Made by a program: the position numbers and the translations under genes. Positions 9,349 to 17,686 of a stretch of 53,383 nucleotides of DNA are shown here, in pieces. The notes beneath the pieces were generated by a model. That model was not told where the DNA came from and did no database searches. It worked only from the letters and a program-made list of their open reading frames with translations. The stretch spans positions 1-53,383 of the forward strand of contig CAYNRA010000010.1 of NCBI GenBank assembly GCA_964399465.1, given 5' to 3'. How positions within the stretch are numbered: the stretch's first letter is position 1; each line of letters opens with the position of its first letter. The DNA is from CAYNRA01 sp964399465 (GTDB lineage Bacteria; Bacteroidota; Bacteroidia; Cytophagales; Spirosomataceae).

Positions 9349-10020
9349 ATGCGACAAAATTGGTGGAAAATCCTTACTGTTCTACTTATATTATACACAG
9401 TTATTCAAGGGCTCGTTGGTGAAGTTCCTAGACAGCCTATATTGAACGAAACCATTCGAAACGTTTATTTTCACGTACCTCTCTGGTTTGGCATGATGAT
9501 ATTGATGATTGCCTCCATGGTTTATTCCGTTAAATATTTACGAAGTAACCAACAAACGCACGACACATATGCGGTAGAATTTGCTAATGTTGCCCTCATT
9601 TTTGGCATTTTAGGTTTTCTAACGGGTGCTATTTGGGGAAATTATACTTGGGGCGACCCACTCCCAAAAGATCCAAAAATCATTGCAGTTGAAGTTGGAC
9701 TTCTCATTTACTCAGCTTACTTTGTGCTCCGTTCTTCATTTGAAGACACCCAAAAAAGGGCACGTCTTTCGGCTATTTACAATATCTTCGCCTTTGCTTC
9801 CTTCATGCCTCTCGTCTGGATTTTACCTCGTATGACCGACTCGCTACATCCAGGAAACGGCGGAAATCCAGCCTTCGGGAAATACGATATGGACAATGCC
9901 ATGCGCCTCGTTTTTTATCCAGCAATCATCGCTTGGACATTGCTCGGTGTTTGGTTTACAAGTCTTCGTATCCGATTAAAACTCATTGAAACTACGCTCA
10001 ACGAGGATTTAGACAATTAA
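9349..10020 (+). CDS. ccmC: Cytochrome c biogenesis heme-handling protein CcmC
   Basis: 223 residues with six predicted membrane spans. The family markers are present: His in YFHVPLWF, the tryptophan-rich GAIWGNYTWGDPLPKDPK (a variant WWD loop) and the second conserved His in DSLHPGNGG. CcmC holds heme at the outer face of the inner membrane and loads it onto CcmE. It lies 23 bp after ccmB and 30 bp before ccmD. Confidence 0.93.
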   Translation: MRQNWWKILTVLLILYTVIQGLVGEVPRQPILNETIRNVYFHVPLWFGMMILMIASMVYSVKYLRSNQQTHDTYAVEFANVALIFGILGFLTGAIWGNYTWGDPLPKDPKIIAVEVGLLIYSAYFVLRSSFEDTQKRARLSAIYNIFAFASFMPLVWILPRMTDSLHPGNGGNPAFGKYDMDNAMRLVFYPAIIAWTLLGVWFTSLRIRLKLIETTLNEDLDN

Positions 10021-10050
10021 TTTTTTTAATTCAAACAAATAAGAAAACAG

Positions 10051-10260
10051 ATGCTCTCATTCATAGTAAACCAATTTTTAAACTTTATTTTATTACAAGA
10101 CGTTGAAATGGCAGATACTTTTCGAAAAGATGGAAAAATCTGGGTCGTCGTAGCTGTCATTGCTGTTTCATTTATTGGGCTCTTCGCCTACTTGTTTTCA
10201 ATGGATAGAAAATTGACGAAAATCGAAAAGAAAATGAAGGATTCATCTACACAAAATTAA
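10051..10260 (+). CDS. ccmD: CcmD-like small membrane protein
   Basis: 69 residues. One strong membrane helix (WVVVAVIAVSFIGLFAYLF) followed by a charged tail, KLTKIEKKMK, fits CcmD, which bridges CcmC and CcmE. The segment VEMADTFRKDGKIW before the helix is typical of Bacteroidota versions. The ATG at 10051 adds a short hydrophobic leader; an internal ATG at 10108 is possible but would drop the conserved VE. Position between ccmC and ccmE supports the call. Confidence 0.8.
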   Translation: MLSFIVNQFLNFILLQDVEMADTFRKDGKIWVVVAVIAVSFIGLFAYLFSMDRKLTKIEKKMKDSSTQN

Positions 10261-10267
10261 ACGTATC

Positions 10268-10708
10268 ATGAAAAGATCACATATTATTGCATTAGGTGCT
10301 ATCGCTGTTGCCATCATGGTCATCATTTCAACTGTGGGGGATGCAAGTACCTATGTAAGTTTTACAGAAGCTAAATCACTTGCCCAAGAGGGTGTTAATA
10401 AGCCGATTCACGTAGTTGGAGAACTCAAGAAGTCAGCAACAGGTGATATAATTGGTATGCGTTACGAACCCTCTATTGACCCCAACCACTTTGAATTCTG
10501 GATGATTGATTCCCTCCAAAATGAATCACTTGTGGTATATAATCAACCCAAACCACAGGATCTTGACAAGTCTGAAAAAGTTGTTGTCGTAGGTCAAATG
10601 GACGTAGCAAACAATTGCTTTAGAGCAGACCAAATATTGCTAAAATGTCCTTCAAAATACAATAATGGGGAACTCCAAGCGGAGGGAAAAGTCGCGATGA
10701 TGAAGTAG
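10268..10708 (+). CDS. ccmE: Heme chaperone CcmE, CXXXY variant
   Basis: 146 residues. An N-terminal membrane anchor (about residues 6-24) is followed by an OB-fold domain in the periplasm. CcmE carries heme covalently from CcmC to the cytochrome ligation step. The E. coli type uses a His in an HxxxY motif. Here the same place reads LLKCPSKYNN, with Cys127 and Tyr131, so the heme-binding residue would be Cys. Such CXXXY CcmE proteins are known from some archaea and sulfate reducers. The gene follows ccmD by 7 bp. No ccmF follows, unlike in many related clusters. Confidence 0.92.
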   Translation: MKRSHIIALGAIAVAIMVIISTVGDASTYVSFTEAKSLAQEGVNKPIHVVGELKKSATGDIIGMRYEPSIDPNHFEFWMIDSLQNESLVVYNQPKPQDLDKSEKVVVVGQMDVANNCFRADQILLKCPSKYNNGELQAEGKVAMMK

Positions 10709-10735
10709 TCTTTTACTCCTATTATCCCATCAGAC

Positions 10736-11959
10736 ATGGTTATTTCCGATAAAAATACACACAAATTAAGTCTTCAGCTGTTGTGGGAGTCAGCACATGA
10801 GCTTGGCTACCCCACAGCTGTGTGGCGTATGCCTACCAGCGAAACGACGCAATTCCTTATCTCATTTACAAAAGTACCTTCGCAAGGTAAGCCAGAAATT
10901 GATGAACTAGGAAGTGGCTTTGCAATTTCCCCGTTTTTGAACCCTTCTGGCGAGAATACCTATTTTTTGCCAGCAGACGTTCTCTTCACCCTCTCTTCAT
11001 CGGGAGATATAGAACTTTCAAAAGAACTTTCTTCGTCCACAATTTTAGAAGAAATTCTACAACATTCCTCTTCAAAAAAAGAAGCTGCTTGTCCGAATGA
11101 ACTCCTCGGGAAACCACATGAATTAGACGATTTTGAGGCTCAAAACCTATTTATTCAAAATGTAAAAAAAGCAATTTCTGAGATTCAATCGGGTAGCTTT
11201 CAAAAAGTTGTTCTCTCACGAACGAAGTCTTTTTCTTTACCAACTAATTTTTCTGTTTGGGAAAGCTTTCAGACATTACATAAAACGTATGCAAATGCTT
11301 TTGTTTCTTTGGTGGATTTACCCTTTTTAAATGAGACTTGGCTTGGGGCATCTCCAGAAATATTGGTAAGTCAAAACGAACAAACGGGAAAATTCCGAAC
11401 CATGTCTTTAGCTGGTACACAACCCGCATTTATGCCAGATGGACAGGAAGTCAAGCCTGAAAATGCACTTTGGCGACAAAAAGAGATTGAAGAACAGGCT
11501 TTAGTAGGAAGATACATTATCAATTGCTTTAAAAAAGTACGAATAAGAGAATACGATGAATATGGACCGCAGACTGTCCGAGCGGGTAATTTGTTACACC
11601 TTCGTTCAGATTTTGAGGTCGATTACAAATCCATTCATTTCCCTCAAATAACGTCTGTCATGTTGGATTTGCTCCATCCAACCTCGGCTGTTTGTGGGAT
11701 GCCCAAAAAGCCGAGCCTGCAATTTATCCTTGCCAATGAAAAACACGACCGCTCTTTTTATGCGGGATATTTAGGTCCCGTGAACATAGAAGGACAAACG
11801 AATTTATTTGTTCATTTACGAAATATGCGGGTTAAAAATCAACAAGCTACACTCTTTGCTGGATGTGGAATAACAGCTGATTCAAATCCCGAAAAAGAGT
11901 GGATTGAGACAGAATTAAAAACCCAAACACTATCAAAGGTCTTATTTAAAATAGAGTAA
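10736..11959 (+). CDS. menF: Isochorismate synthase (MenF), chorismate-binding family
   Basis: 407 residues. Converts chorismate to isochorismate, the entry to menaquinone synthesis. The C-terminal two thirds are a chorismate-binding domain: FQKVVLSRTKSF, ETWLGASPEILV, TMSLAGTQ, EIEEQALVGRYI, LHPTSAVCGMPK, DRSFYAGYLGP and LFAGCGITADSNPEKEW, in the normal order. No glutamine-amidotransferase partner is present, which argues against anthranilate or aminodeoxychorismate synthase. It follows ccmE by 27 bp in the same direction and may be co-transcribed, linking quinone and cytochrome c supply. Other men genes are not in the window. Confidence 0.9.
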   Translation: MVISDKNTHKLSLQLLWESAHELGYPTAVWRMPTSETTQFLISFTKVPSQGKPEIDELGSGFAISPFLNPSGENTYFLPADVLFTLSSSGDIELSKELSSSTILEEILQHSSSKKEAACPNELLGKPHELDDFEAQNLFIQNVKKAISEIQSGSFQKVVLSRTKSFSLPTNFSVWESFQTLHKTYANAFVSLVDLPFLNETWLGASPEILVSQNEQTGKFRTMSLAGTQPAFMPDGQEVKPENALWRQKEIEEQALVGRYIINCFKKVRIREYDEYGPQTVRAGNLLHLRSDFEVDYKSIHFPQITSVMLDLLHPTSAVCGMPKKPSLQFILANEKHDRSFYAGYLGPVNIEGQTNLFVHLRNMRVKNQQATLFAGCGITADSNPEKEWIETELKTQTLSKVLFKIE

Positions 11960-12056
11960 AGTACTAAAATTAAGCTATTTAGAAAAAAACATTCGTATTT
12001 TATACCATTCATTCTACTTCGTGTGGTAGAATAGTATGACTTCAATTGAATTTTTG

Positions 12057-12064
12057 TAAATTTG
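12057..12064 (+). promoter_or_regulatory. Candidate -7 box (TAAATTTG) for rpoN
   Basis: TAAATTTG matches TAnnTTTG and lies 22 bases before the rpoN ATG. No TTG at the expected -33 distance. Confidence 0.45.
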
Positions 12065-12086
12065 TCAAAATAGATTTCCAAAGCAA

Positions 12087-13547
12087 ATGCAAAAATTAAC
12101 ACTGAATCAAAGTCTACAACAACGGCTGTCCCCTCAGCAGATTCAGTTCATTAAATTACTTCAAATTCCTACCGCCGAACTAAACCAGCGGATTGAAGAA
12201 GAATTGGAAATTAATCCTGCTCTAGAAGATGGCTTTGACCTATCCAATGAAGAATCGTCTCTCGAGAACGATACGACTTACGAGGATGATTTCTCCGATA
12301 AGGCGCACGATGATTTAGACATAAAGGAATACATTAATCAAGAAGATTATTACGGTTATAAAATGTATGGAGACGGCTGGGGTGAAGAAGAAAAGGATTC
12401 TCTTCCCATCGCATCTTCTGCAACATTGACTGACTCTCTACTTCAACAGCTAAGCTACTTGGATCTTCCTGAAAGGGATGAAATAATTGGAAAACAACTC
12501 ATTGGTAGTTTAGAAGACGACGGTTACATTAGAAGACCACTCAAAGCGATAGCTAATGATCTTGCTTTTACTCAAAATGTCTATACCAGTGAAGCCGATG
12601 TAGAACGCGTATTGCGTAAAATTCAACTATTTGAGCCCGCTGGTATTGGTGCGCGTGATTTGAGAGAATGTTTAATTCTCCAATTGGTGAAACATGGCGC
12701 CAGTGGACATAATGAGCGTATTTACCAAATAGCAATTCTTTTGCTAAAAGACCTGTATGAAGAGTTTACAAAAAAGCATTTTGATAAAATTCAAAGAAAA
12801 CTAGATATCAGTGATGAGGATTTCAAAGAAGTAATGAACCTGATCAAAAGGTTAAGTCCCAAACCTGGCATTTCTTCCTCTGAAAATACCCCGACAAATT
12901 ATATCATACCTGACTTTATTGTTACAAGTCGTGATAATAAAGTCGAAGTGTTTTTGAATACAAAAAATGCACCTGATTTACGCATTAGCCGATCTTTCTC
13001 AGAGATGCTAGAAACGTATGATAAGGGAGACAAGAAAAATAAACATATCAAAGAGACGGTCACATTTGTCAAACAAAAGTTAGATGCTGCCAAATGGTTT
13101 ATTGAAGCGATTAAGCAAAGACAAATGACGCTTCAAAAAACAATGGAGGCTATAGTCGCACATCAATACGGATTCTTTTTAGATGGGGATGAATCCAAAT
13201 TGAAACCGATGATTCTCAAGGATATTGCAGAACGGATTCAAATGGATATTTCGACAGTATCAAGAGTGGCAAGTAGTAAGTCTGTACAGACAGACTTTGG
13301 CACATACCCGCTCAAATACTTTTTCTCTGAAGGGATTTCAACAGAATCAGGAGAAGATGCTTCCAGTAGAGAAGTCAAAAATATTATCAAGGAATTGATT
13401 GAAAAAGAATCAAAAGCGATTCCTCTCTCAGATGATAAACTTGAGAAAATTTTAACAAAAAAAGGATACAATATTGCTCGACGTACGGTTGCAAAATATC
13501 GGGAGCAACTTGGCCTACCTGTTTCTAGATTAAGGAAAGAAGTATAA
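12087..13547 (+). CDS. rpoN: RNA polymerase sigma-54 factor (RpoN)
   Basis: 486 residues, full length. Region I at the N-terminus, LNQSLQQRLSPQQIQFIKLLQ, is the activator-responsive part. An acidic region II follows (about residues 50-95), then the core-binding domain, with GIGARDLRECLILQL, and the helix-turn-helix region. The RpoN box near the C-terminus reads ARRTVAKYREQLGLP and contacts the -24 promoter element. Sigma-54 needs AAA+ activators; none is encoded here. Start is ATG, 22 bases after a TAAATTTG box. The usual E. coli neighbours (lptB, hpf, ptsN) are absent. Confidence 0.97.
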   Translation: MQKLTLNQSLQQRLSPQQIQFIKLLQIPTAELNQRIEEELEINPALEDGFDLSNEESSLENDTTYEDDFSDKAHDDLDIKEYINQEDYYGYKMYGDGWGEEEKDSLPIASSATLTDSLLQQLSYLDLPERDEIIGKQLIGSLEDDGYIRRPLKAIANDLAFTQNVYTSEADVERVLRKIQLFEPAGIGARDLRECLILQLVKHGASGHNERIYQIAILLLKDLYEEFTKKHFDKIQRKLDISDEDFKEVMNLIKRLSPKPGISSSENTPTNYIIPDFIVTSRDNKVEVFLNTKNAPDLRISRSFSEMLETYDKGDKKNKHIKETVTFVKQKLDAAKWFIEAIKQRQMTLQKTMEAIVAHQYGFFLDGDESKLKPMILKDIAERIQMDISTVSRVASSKSVQTDFGTYPLKYFFSEGISTESGEDASSREVKNIIKELIEKESKAIPLSDDKLEKILTKKGYNIARRTVAKYREQLGLPVSRLRKEV

Positions 13548-13564
13548 CTTAATGTGTATTATTC

Positions 13565-14188
13565 ATGACAAATGCAGTAGCTCGGCTAGTATCTACCCTT
13601 TTTCATCCTTTGTTTATTCCCACGCTTGTACTCACAGTAGCATACTTTTTTTTCCCAGGAATTATGGGCTTAGGTGGTGCTATAACCGAGGTTCGGCCGT
13701 ATGTATTATTATTTATACTATTCTATACATGTGTTCTTCCGGGCGGATTTATTTTATGGCTCTCAAAACGAGGAATCATCACAAGTTATTCGCTAATTAA
13801 CCTAAAGGATCGTCGCATTCCATATCTCATTACCGCTGTATTATATGGTTTATTTGCGTATACCATTTACTTGCAAGCACGTGTCATGTACGCCACTTCC
13901 ATATTTTTATTTTGTACGGCAGCAGTCATTTTCATACTGGGAATCATTAGTTTATGGTGGCAAATTAGCGCACATGCAGCAGGCGCAGGGGGCTGGTTTG
14001 GCTTTTTATGCATTCTTTTGTTATTCCAAGAGCAACCAATGATTCTTCCATTTGTACTCTCTTTCCCGTTTATAGGGAGCATTTTATCTGCTAGACTACA
14101 TTTACAAGTACATACGCCCGCACAAGTCTGGGCGGGTTTTGGGATTGGCGCACTAGCACAAATTGTGGGTTGGCTATTTTTGAGATGA
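13565..14188 (+). CDS. PAP2-family-like integral membrane protein
   Basis: 207 residues with about six membrane segments. WWQISAHAAGAGG and later ARLHLQVHTPAQVWAGFGIG resemble the C-terminal signature pair of PAP2 (type 2 phosphatidic acid phosphatase) proteins, in which a conserved His precedes a Gly-rich turn and a second His-bearing segment. PAP2 enzymes remove phosphate from lipid phosphates such as undecaprenyl diphosphate or lipid A. The canonical KxxxxxxRP motif is not obvious, so enzymatic activity is uncertain. It starts 17 bp after rpoN and its 3' end overlaps the convergent thioesterase by 15 bp. Confidence 0.7.
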   Translation: MTNAVARLVSTLFHPLFIPTLVLTVAYFFFPGIMGLGGAITEVRPYVLLFILFYTCVLPGGFILWLSKRGIITSYSLINLKDRRIPYLITAVLYGLFAYTIYLQARVMYATSIFLFCTAAVIFILGIISLWWQISAHAAGAGGWFGFLCILLLFQEQPMILPFVLSFPFIGSILSARLHLQVHTPAQVWAGFGIGALAQIVGWLFLR

Positions 14189-14746
14189 ACTCATAGGCGA
14201 CCAGTCAACAATGATTACACGCTCATCTTTTAGAATATCTAAACTATTTTCGTGACAAAGTTGCTCTTTTTGCGAACCAAACTCTTCCAAATAACTTTTC
14301 TTCATTTGTTTACGTTTGATTGCCTCCAAACAACGACGAATATCATCTTCATTTTGTAATACCAAAGCAGGAACACGCTGAGGTTTACCCAAATCATCTT
14401 TTGCTACCATCGTAAAATAAGACGTATTGGTATGTTTTTGTTCCCCTGTCTTTACATTTTCAGAAATGACGCGTATACCAACAACTAGCGAGGTAGTACC
14501 GACATAATTCACCGAAGCATGCAGAGAAACGAGTTCTCCAACTTCAATAGGTTGCATAAAATTTACTTCATCCACAGAAACCGTCACCACATATGTTCCG
14601 GCATGTTTTGAGGCACATGCATATGCTACTTTGTCCATCAACGAAAGGAGAATACCACCGTGTATTTTACCACCGAAATTCGCATATGACGGAATCATCA
14701 GTTCCGTTATTGTTGTCCGCGAATAATCAACCGTTTTCGAATTCAT
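14174..14746 (-). CDS. Acyl-CoA thioesterase (hotdog fold, YciA/BACH type)
   Basis: 190 residues. Hotdog domain with the signature ANFGGKIHGGILLSLMDKVAYACA near residues 22-45, followed by VTVSVDEVNFMQPIEVGELV and NTSYFTMVAKDD, the usual pattern of cytoplasmic acyl-CoA thioesterases. These hydrolyse acyl-CoA to free acid and CoA. The last 60 residues form a charged tail of unknown role. Its ATG overlaps the stop of the upstream sugar transferase by 4 bp, so the two are translationally coupled, although their functions are not obviously linked. Confidence 0.88.
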   Translation of the reverse strand: MNSKTVDYSRTTITELMIPSYANFGGKIHGGILLSLMDKVAYACASKHAGTYVVTVSVDEVNFMQPIEVGELVSLHASVNYVGTTSLVVGIRVISENVKTGEQKHTNTSYFTMVAKDDLGKPQRVPALVLQNEDDIRRCLEAIKRKQMKKSYLEEFGSQKEQLCHENSLDILKDERVIIVDWSPMSSSQK

Positions 14747-15843
14747 AATTTAAGAAGTTTGACCCGTTTCTTTTCGAGAGTTTGGCAAATGAATAAATAA
14801 AGAACAAAATATGCAGCGATGAGTAGCATTAACTGTGTATTTGAAAAAAAGCTTCTCAAGTAGTATGTGAATGTCGTGATACCAATCGTAACTACGTACA
14901 AAACAAAAGAGGCTTGTATATGAGATAAGCCCAAATCAATTAAAATATGATGCAAATGCAATCTATCTCCTTTCCATGGAGGTCTGCGCGTAATTATCCG
15001 AATAATAAGTACCCGAAGAAAATCAAAAAGAGGAATACTCAATGATACCAAAACCAATATTGGAGCACTTACAAAGGTATCTGTCCTGAAAGAGTGCGAG
15101 GAGTTTAAATGAATAAATTTGATGGATAGTATGGTGATTACGTATCCAATGATCAAGGAACCGGTATCTCCCATAAATATTTTCTGCGTTTTGGAGAAAT
15201 TAAAGAACAAAAAGCCCAAAAGAGAAAGAGACAAACACAAAGCAAATGCCGCCAAACTCCAGTGACTATTTACCAAAAACCAAAGACCAAGAAAAAAAGT
15301 ATTGATCATACCGATACCTGCAGATAAGCCATCGATACCGTCAATTAAATTAAATGCATTAATAATGACTAAAAAGAAAAAAATCGTAAATGTAATACTT
15401 ACAAGATACGAAACTTCATAAATGCCGAATATACCAAAAAAATTATCTAGCCGTAAATCACTCCCAATAACAACTAAAGCTGCCGCTATAATTTGTGATA
15501 ATACTTTTTTTATAGGATCTAGAACTAAAATATCATCCTTCAGGCCAAGAAAAAATAGGACAACAAAACCTACAATCATTTTGTGAAGTAAAAGCCCCTC
15601 TTCCCCGTAGTTCCACAAGTGATAGCCAATCATAGTTCCTGTAAAAAGTGCCACACCCCCAAAAGTAGGAATGGGTACGAAATGAGAACTCCTTTGTTTG
15701 ATGGGATTATCCATCAAATTTTTATGATCGCCAAATTTGATAATCAAAGGAATGGACTTTATAGTGATTGCCATTGATACAAGTGAAGAAATCAGAATAC
15801 GCACATAATTGCTCTGTATCAAGGTGTCTAGAGTTAAATCCAT
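14743..15843 (-). CDS. Undecaprenyl-phosphate sugar-1-phosphate transferase (WecA/TagO, glycosyltransferase family 4)
   Basis: 366 residues with about 10-11 membrane helices. Transfers a sugar-1-phosphate, commonly GlcNAc-1-phosphate, from UDP-sugar to undecaprenyl phosphate, beginning O-antigen, capsule or related glycans. Motifs: the Asp pair in LKDDILVLDPIKK, the NAFNLIDGIDGLSAG active-site loop, FMGDTGSLIIGY and the cytoplasmic KGDRLHLHHILID, which is the His-rich loop that separates WecA/TagO from MraY. No other glycan genes are adjacent. It is downstream of a small membrane protein and coupled to the thioesterase by a 4-bp overlap. Confidence 0.9.
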   Translation of the reverse strand: MDLTLDTLIQSNYVRILISSLVSMAITIKSIPLIIKFGDHKNLMDNPIKQRSSHFVPIPTFGGVALFTGTMIGYHLWNYGEEGLLLHKMIVGFVVLFFLGLKDDILVLDPIKKVLSQIIAAALVVIGSDLRLDNFFGIFGIYEVSYLVSITFTIFFFLVIINAFNLIDGIDGLSAGIGMINTFFLGLWFLVNSHWSLAAFALCLSLSLLGFLFFNFSKTQKIFMGDTGSLIIGYVITILSIKFIHLNSSHSFRTDTFVSAPILVLVSLSIPLFDFLRVLIIRIITRRPPWKGDRLHLHHILIDLGLSHIQASFVLYVVTIGITTFTYYLRSFFSNTQLMLLIAAYFVLYLFICQTLEKKRVKLLKL

Positions 15844-15879
15844 AAGGGTAAACGTGTATAAAGGAGGTAATTCAATATC

Positions 15880-16083
15880 TCAGGACAAAAAACGTCCCCA
15901 AGATTCTCTATTTTTATAAGTTAGAAAACCAATACTAAAAAGTGTGAACATAAAAACGTAGTAAAAGCTTGTGATTTTAACGCCCTCTCCCATAAGTTCT
16001 AGATCAAATAGAGCAAACAAGCAAGTCAGACTTACAGAGGAATACATCAGTGTTTTACCAACTGTTTTTAAAATCCGTACCAT
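15880..16083 (-). CDS. Small membrane protein of unknown function
   Basis: 67 residues with two predicted membrane helices (about 11-28 and 38-55) and a short charged tail ending NRESWGRFLS. I do not recognise the family. It starts with ATG and is followed after 36 bp by the WecA/TagO-like gene on the same strand, so it may share its transcript. Length and hydrophobic pattern make it plausible, but with no recognised homologue it could be a chance frame. Confidence 0.5.
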   Translation of the reverse strand: MVRILKTVGKTLMYSSVSLTCLFALFDLELMGEGVKITSFYYVFMFTLFSIGFLTYKNRESWGRFLS

Positions 16084-16198
16084 TTATAGTGTATAGTGTT
16101 TTTTTAAACATGAATGTAAATATGCCTGATTTTGGCGTAATTCTCAAGGTATCTCGAAACAATTTACTTACTTACAGCCGTTGTTTTATAAGTTTCTT

Positions 16199-16206
16199 TA
16201 AATTTG
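16199..16206 (+). promoter_or_regulatory. Candidate -7 box (TAAATTTG) for the kinase-folD pair
   Basis: TAAATTTG matches TAnnTTTG and lies 28 bases before the ATG at 16235. A TTG at 16181-16183 is 15 bases upstream, somewhat closer than usual. Confidence 0.5.
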
Positions 16207-16234
16207 CGAATCTTTTATCATTTCAAGATACTGT

Positions 16235-16768
16235 ATGGTTATAGGCATTGGCGGGGTTAGTCGCTCAGGCAAAAGTACACTTGCCAACCTTTTGGCTGCT
16301 CATTTTCGCAAGCAGGGGAAAAAGGTACTTATCTTTCATCAAGATGACTTCGTTCTGCCGGATACAGTTATCCCCAAAATCAAGCATCGATTGGACTGGG
16401 AATCTCCACTTTCTATAGATCATACTATGCTTGCTGCTATCGTTCACGATTTCAAAGACCGCGTTGATGTTGTCATCGTTGAGGGTCTTTTTGCTTTCTT
16501 TGAACCACAGCTAGATATCCTTTACGATAAACGAATTCTAGTTAAAATATCCAAAAGAACATTTCTCATTCGCAAAGGTATGGATAACAGGTGGGGATAT
16601 GAGCCCACTTGGTATATTGATCATATCTGGCAATCTTTTCTCAAATTTGGCCAACCATCCGATGCTAAAACAACTTTTCTTCCGGCTTCTGGTGAAAATG
16701 AATTTGATCTTAAAAAAATCTTTAATTACCTGACTCCAACATCCAAAAAAATCGAAAATAATATATGA
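16235..16768 (+). CDS. Uridine kinase / nicotinamide riboside kinase-like P-loop kinase
   Basis: 177 residues. The Walker A motif GVSRSGKS occupies residues 7-14, and HQDDF at 35-39 matches the acidic substrate-contact region of uridine kinase and nicotinamide riboside kinases. IVEGLFAFF follows at the expected Walker-B-like place. The protein is shorter than classical uridine kinase, and RKGMDNRWGYEP could be the lid. The likely reaction is ATP-dependent phosphorylation of a nucleoside or riboside; the exact substrate cannot be read. The stop overlaps the folD start (ATGA), so the two are translationally coupled. Confidence 0.75.
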   Translation: MVIGIGGVSRSGKSTLANLLAAHFRKQGKKVLIFHQDDFVLPDTVIPKIKHRLDWESPLSIDHTMLAAIVHDFKDRVDVVIVEGLFAFFEPQLDILYDKRILVKISKRTFLIRKGMDNRWGYEPTWYIDHIWQSFLKFGQPSDAKTTFLPASGENEFDLKKIFNYLTPTSKKIENNI

Positions 16769-17646
16769 TACGCATTGACGGAAAAAAAATCTCCGATGAG
16801 GTAAAAGCTGAACTTAAACAAGAAGTAGAACTTTGGGTTGCCGCAGGAAACAAAAAACCCCATCTTGCCGCAATTCTTGTCGGTGATAATGGCGCAAGTG
16901 AAACCTACGTAGCAAGTAAAATTCGCTCCTGCGAACAAATCGGATTTGACTCTTCTCTCATTCGTAGAGATGCCAATATCACTGAAAATGAACTCATTCA
17001 AATTATCGAAGACTTGAATAATGATCCCGAGGTTGATGGTTTCATTGTTCAACTACCACTTCCAGATCATATCCAAGTCGATCGTGTTATTGAAGCCATC
17101 GATCCGAAAAAAGATGTGGATGGCTTCCATCCAATCAATATTGGTAGAATGGCAAAAGGTTTGCCTGCCTATATTTCTGCAACTCACTTTGGTGTCTTGG
17201 AATTACTGAAAAGATACCAGATTGAAACGGCCGGTAAGCATTGTGTCGTCGTGGGTAGAAGTCAAATTGTTGGCCTCCCAATGAGTATTTTGATGCAACG
17301 AAATGACTATCCAGGAAATGCTACAGTCACCTTGACACACAGCCGAACACATAATCTAAAAGAAATCTGTGCCTCCGCTGATATTCTCATCGCTGCTTTG
17401 GGAAAACCTGAATTTATCACTGCTGAAATGGTCAAAGAGGGCGCAGTTGTCATTGATGTAGGTCTTACGCGCGTCGTAGATTCTAGAAAAAAAAGCGGAT
17501 TTGCCCTCAAAGGTGACGTAAAATTCGATGAAGTAGCACCTAAAACTAGTTTCATTACGCCTGTACCTGGCGGTGTCGGCTTAATGACAGTCGCAGCACT
17601 TATGTACAATACACTCCGCGCTTGTAAAAAAGAAGTCTTTGGTTGA
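16765..17646 (+). CDS. folD: Bifunctional methylenetetrahydrofolate dehydrogenase / methenyltetrahydrofolate cyclohydrolase (FolD)
   Basis: 293 residues, normal length. Interconverts 5,10-methylene-, 5,10-methenyl- and 10-formyl-tetrahydrofolate in the cytoplasm. The N-terminal domain has the YVASKIRSCE segment with the catalytic Lys, DGFIVQLPLPDH and PKKDVDGFHPIN. The Rossmann domain has VVGRSQIVGLPMSILM and ends TPVPGGVGLMTVAALM. One oddity: where related proteins read SATPLG or CTPRG, this one reads SATHFG, replacing the common Pro by His. It is coupled by 4-bp overlap to the upstream kinase and ends at a strong bidirectional terminator. Confidence 0.97.
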   Translation: MIRIDGKKISDEVKAELKQEVELWVAAGNKKPHLAAILVGDNGASETYVASKIRSCEQIGFDSSLIRRDANITENELIQIIEDLNNDPEVDGFIVQLPLPDHIQVDRVIEAIDPKKDVDGFHPINIGRMAKGLPAYISATHFGVLELLKRYQIETAGKHCVVVGRSQIVGLPMSILMQRNDYPGNATVTLTHSRTHNLKEICASADILIAALGKPEFITAEMVKEGAVVIDVGLTRVVDSRKKSGFALKGDVKFDEVAPKTSFITPVPGGVGLMTVAALMYNTLRACKKEVFG

Positions 17647-17648
17647 TA

Positions 17649-17686
17649 AAAAATGGGTAACGACAATAACATCGTTACCCATTTTT
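17649..17686. terminator. Bidirectional terminator between folD and the enoyl-CoA hydratase gene
   Basis: Perfect 15-bp stem (17649-17663 with 17672-17686), 8-base loop, A-run on one side and T-run on the other. It includes the last codons of the convergent minus-strand gene. Confidence 0.9.
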
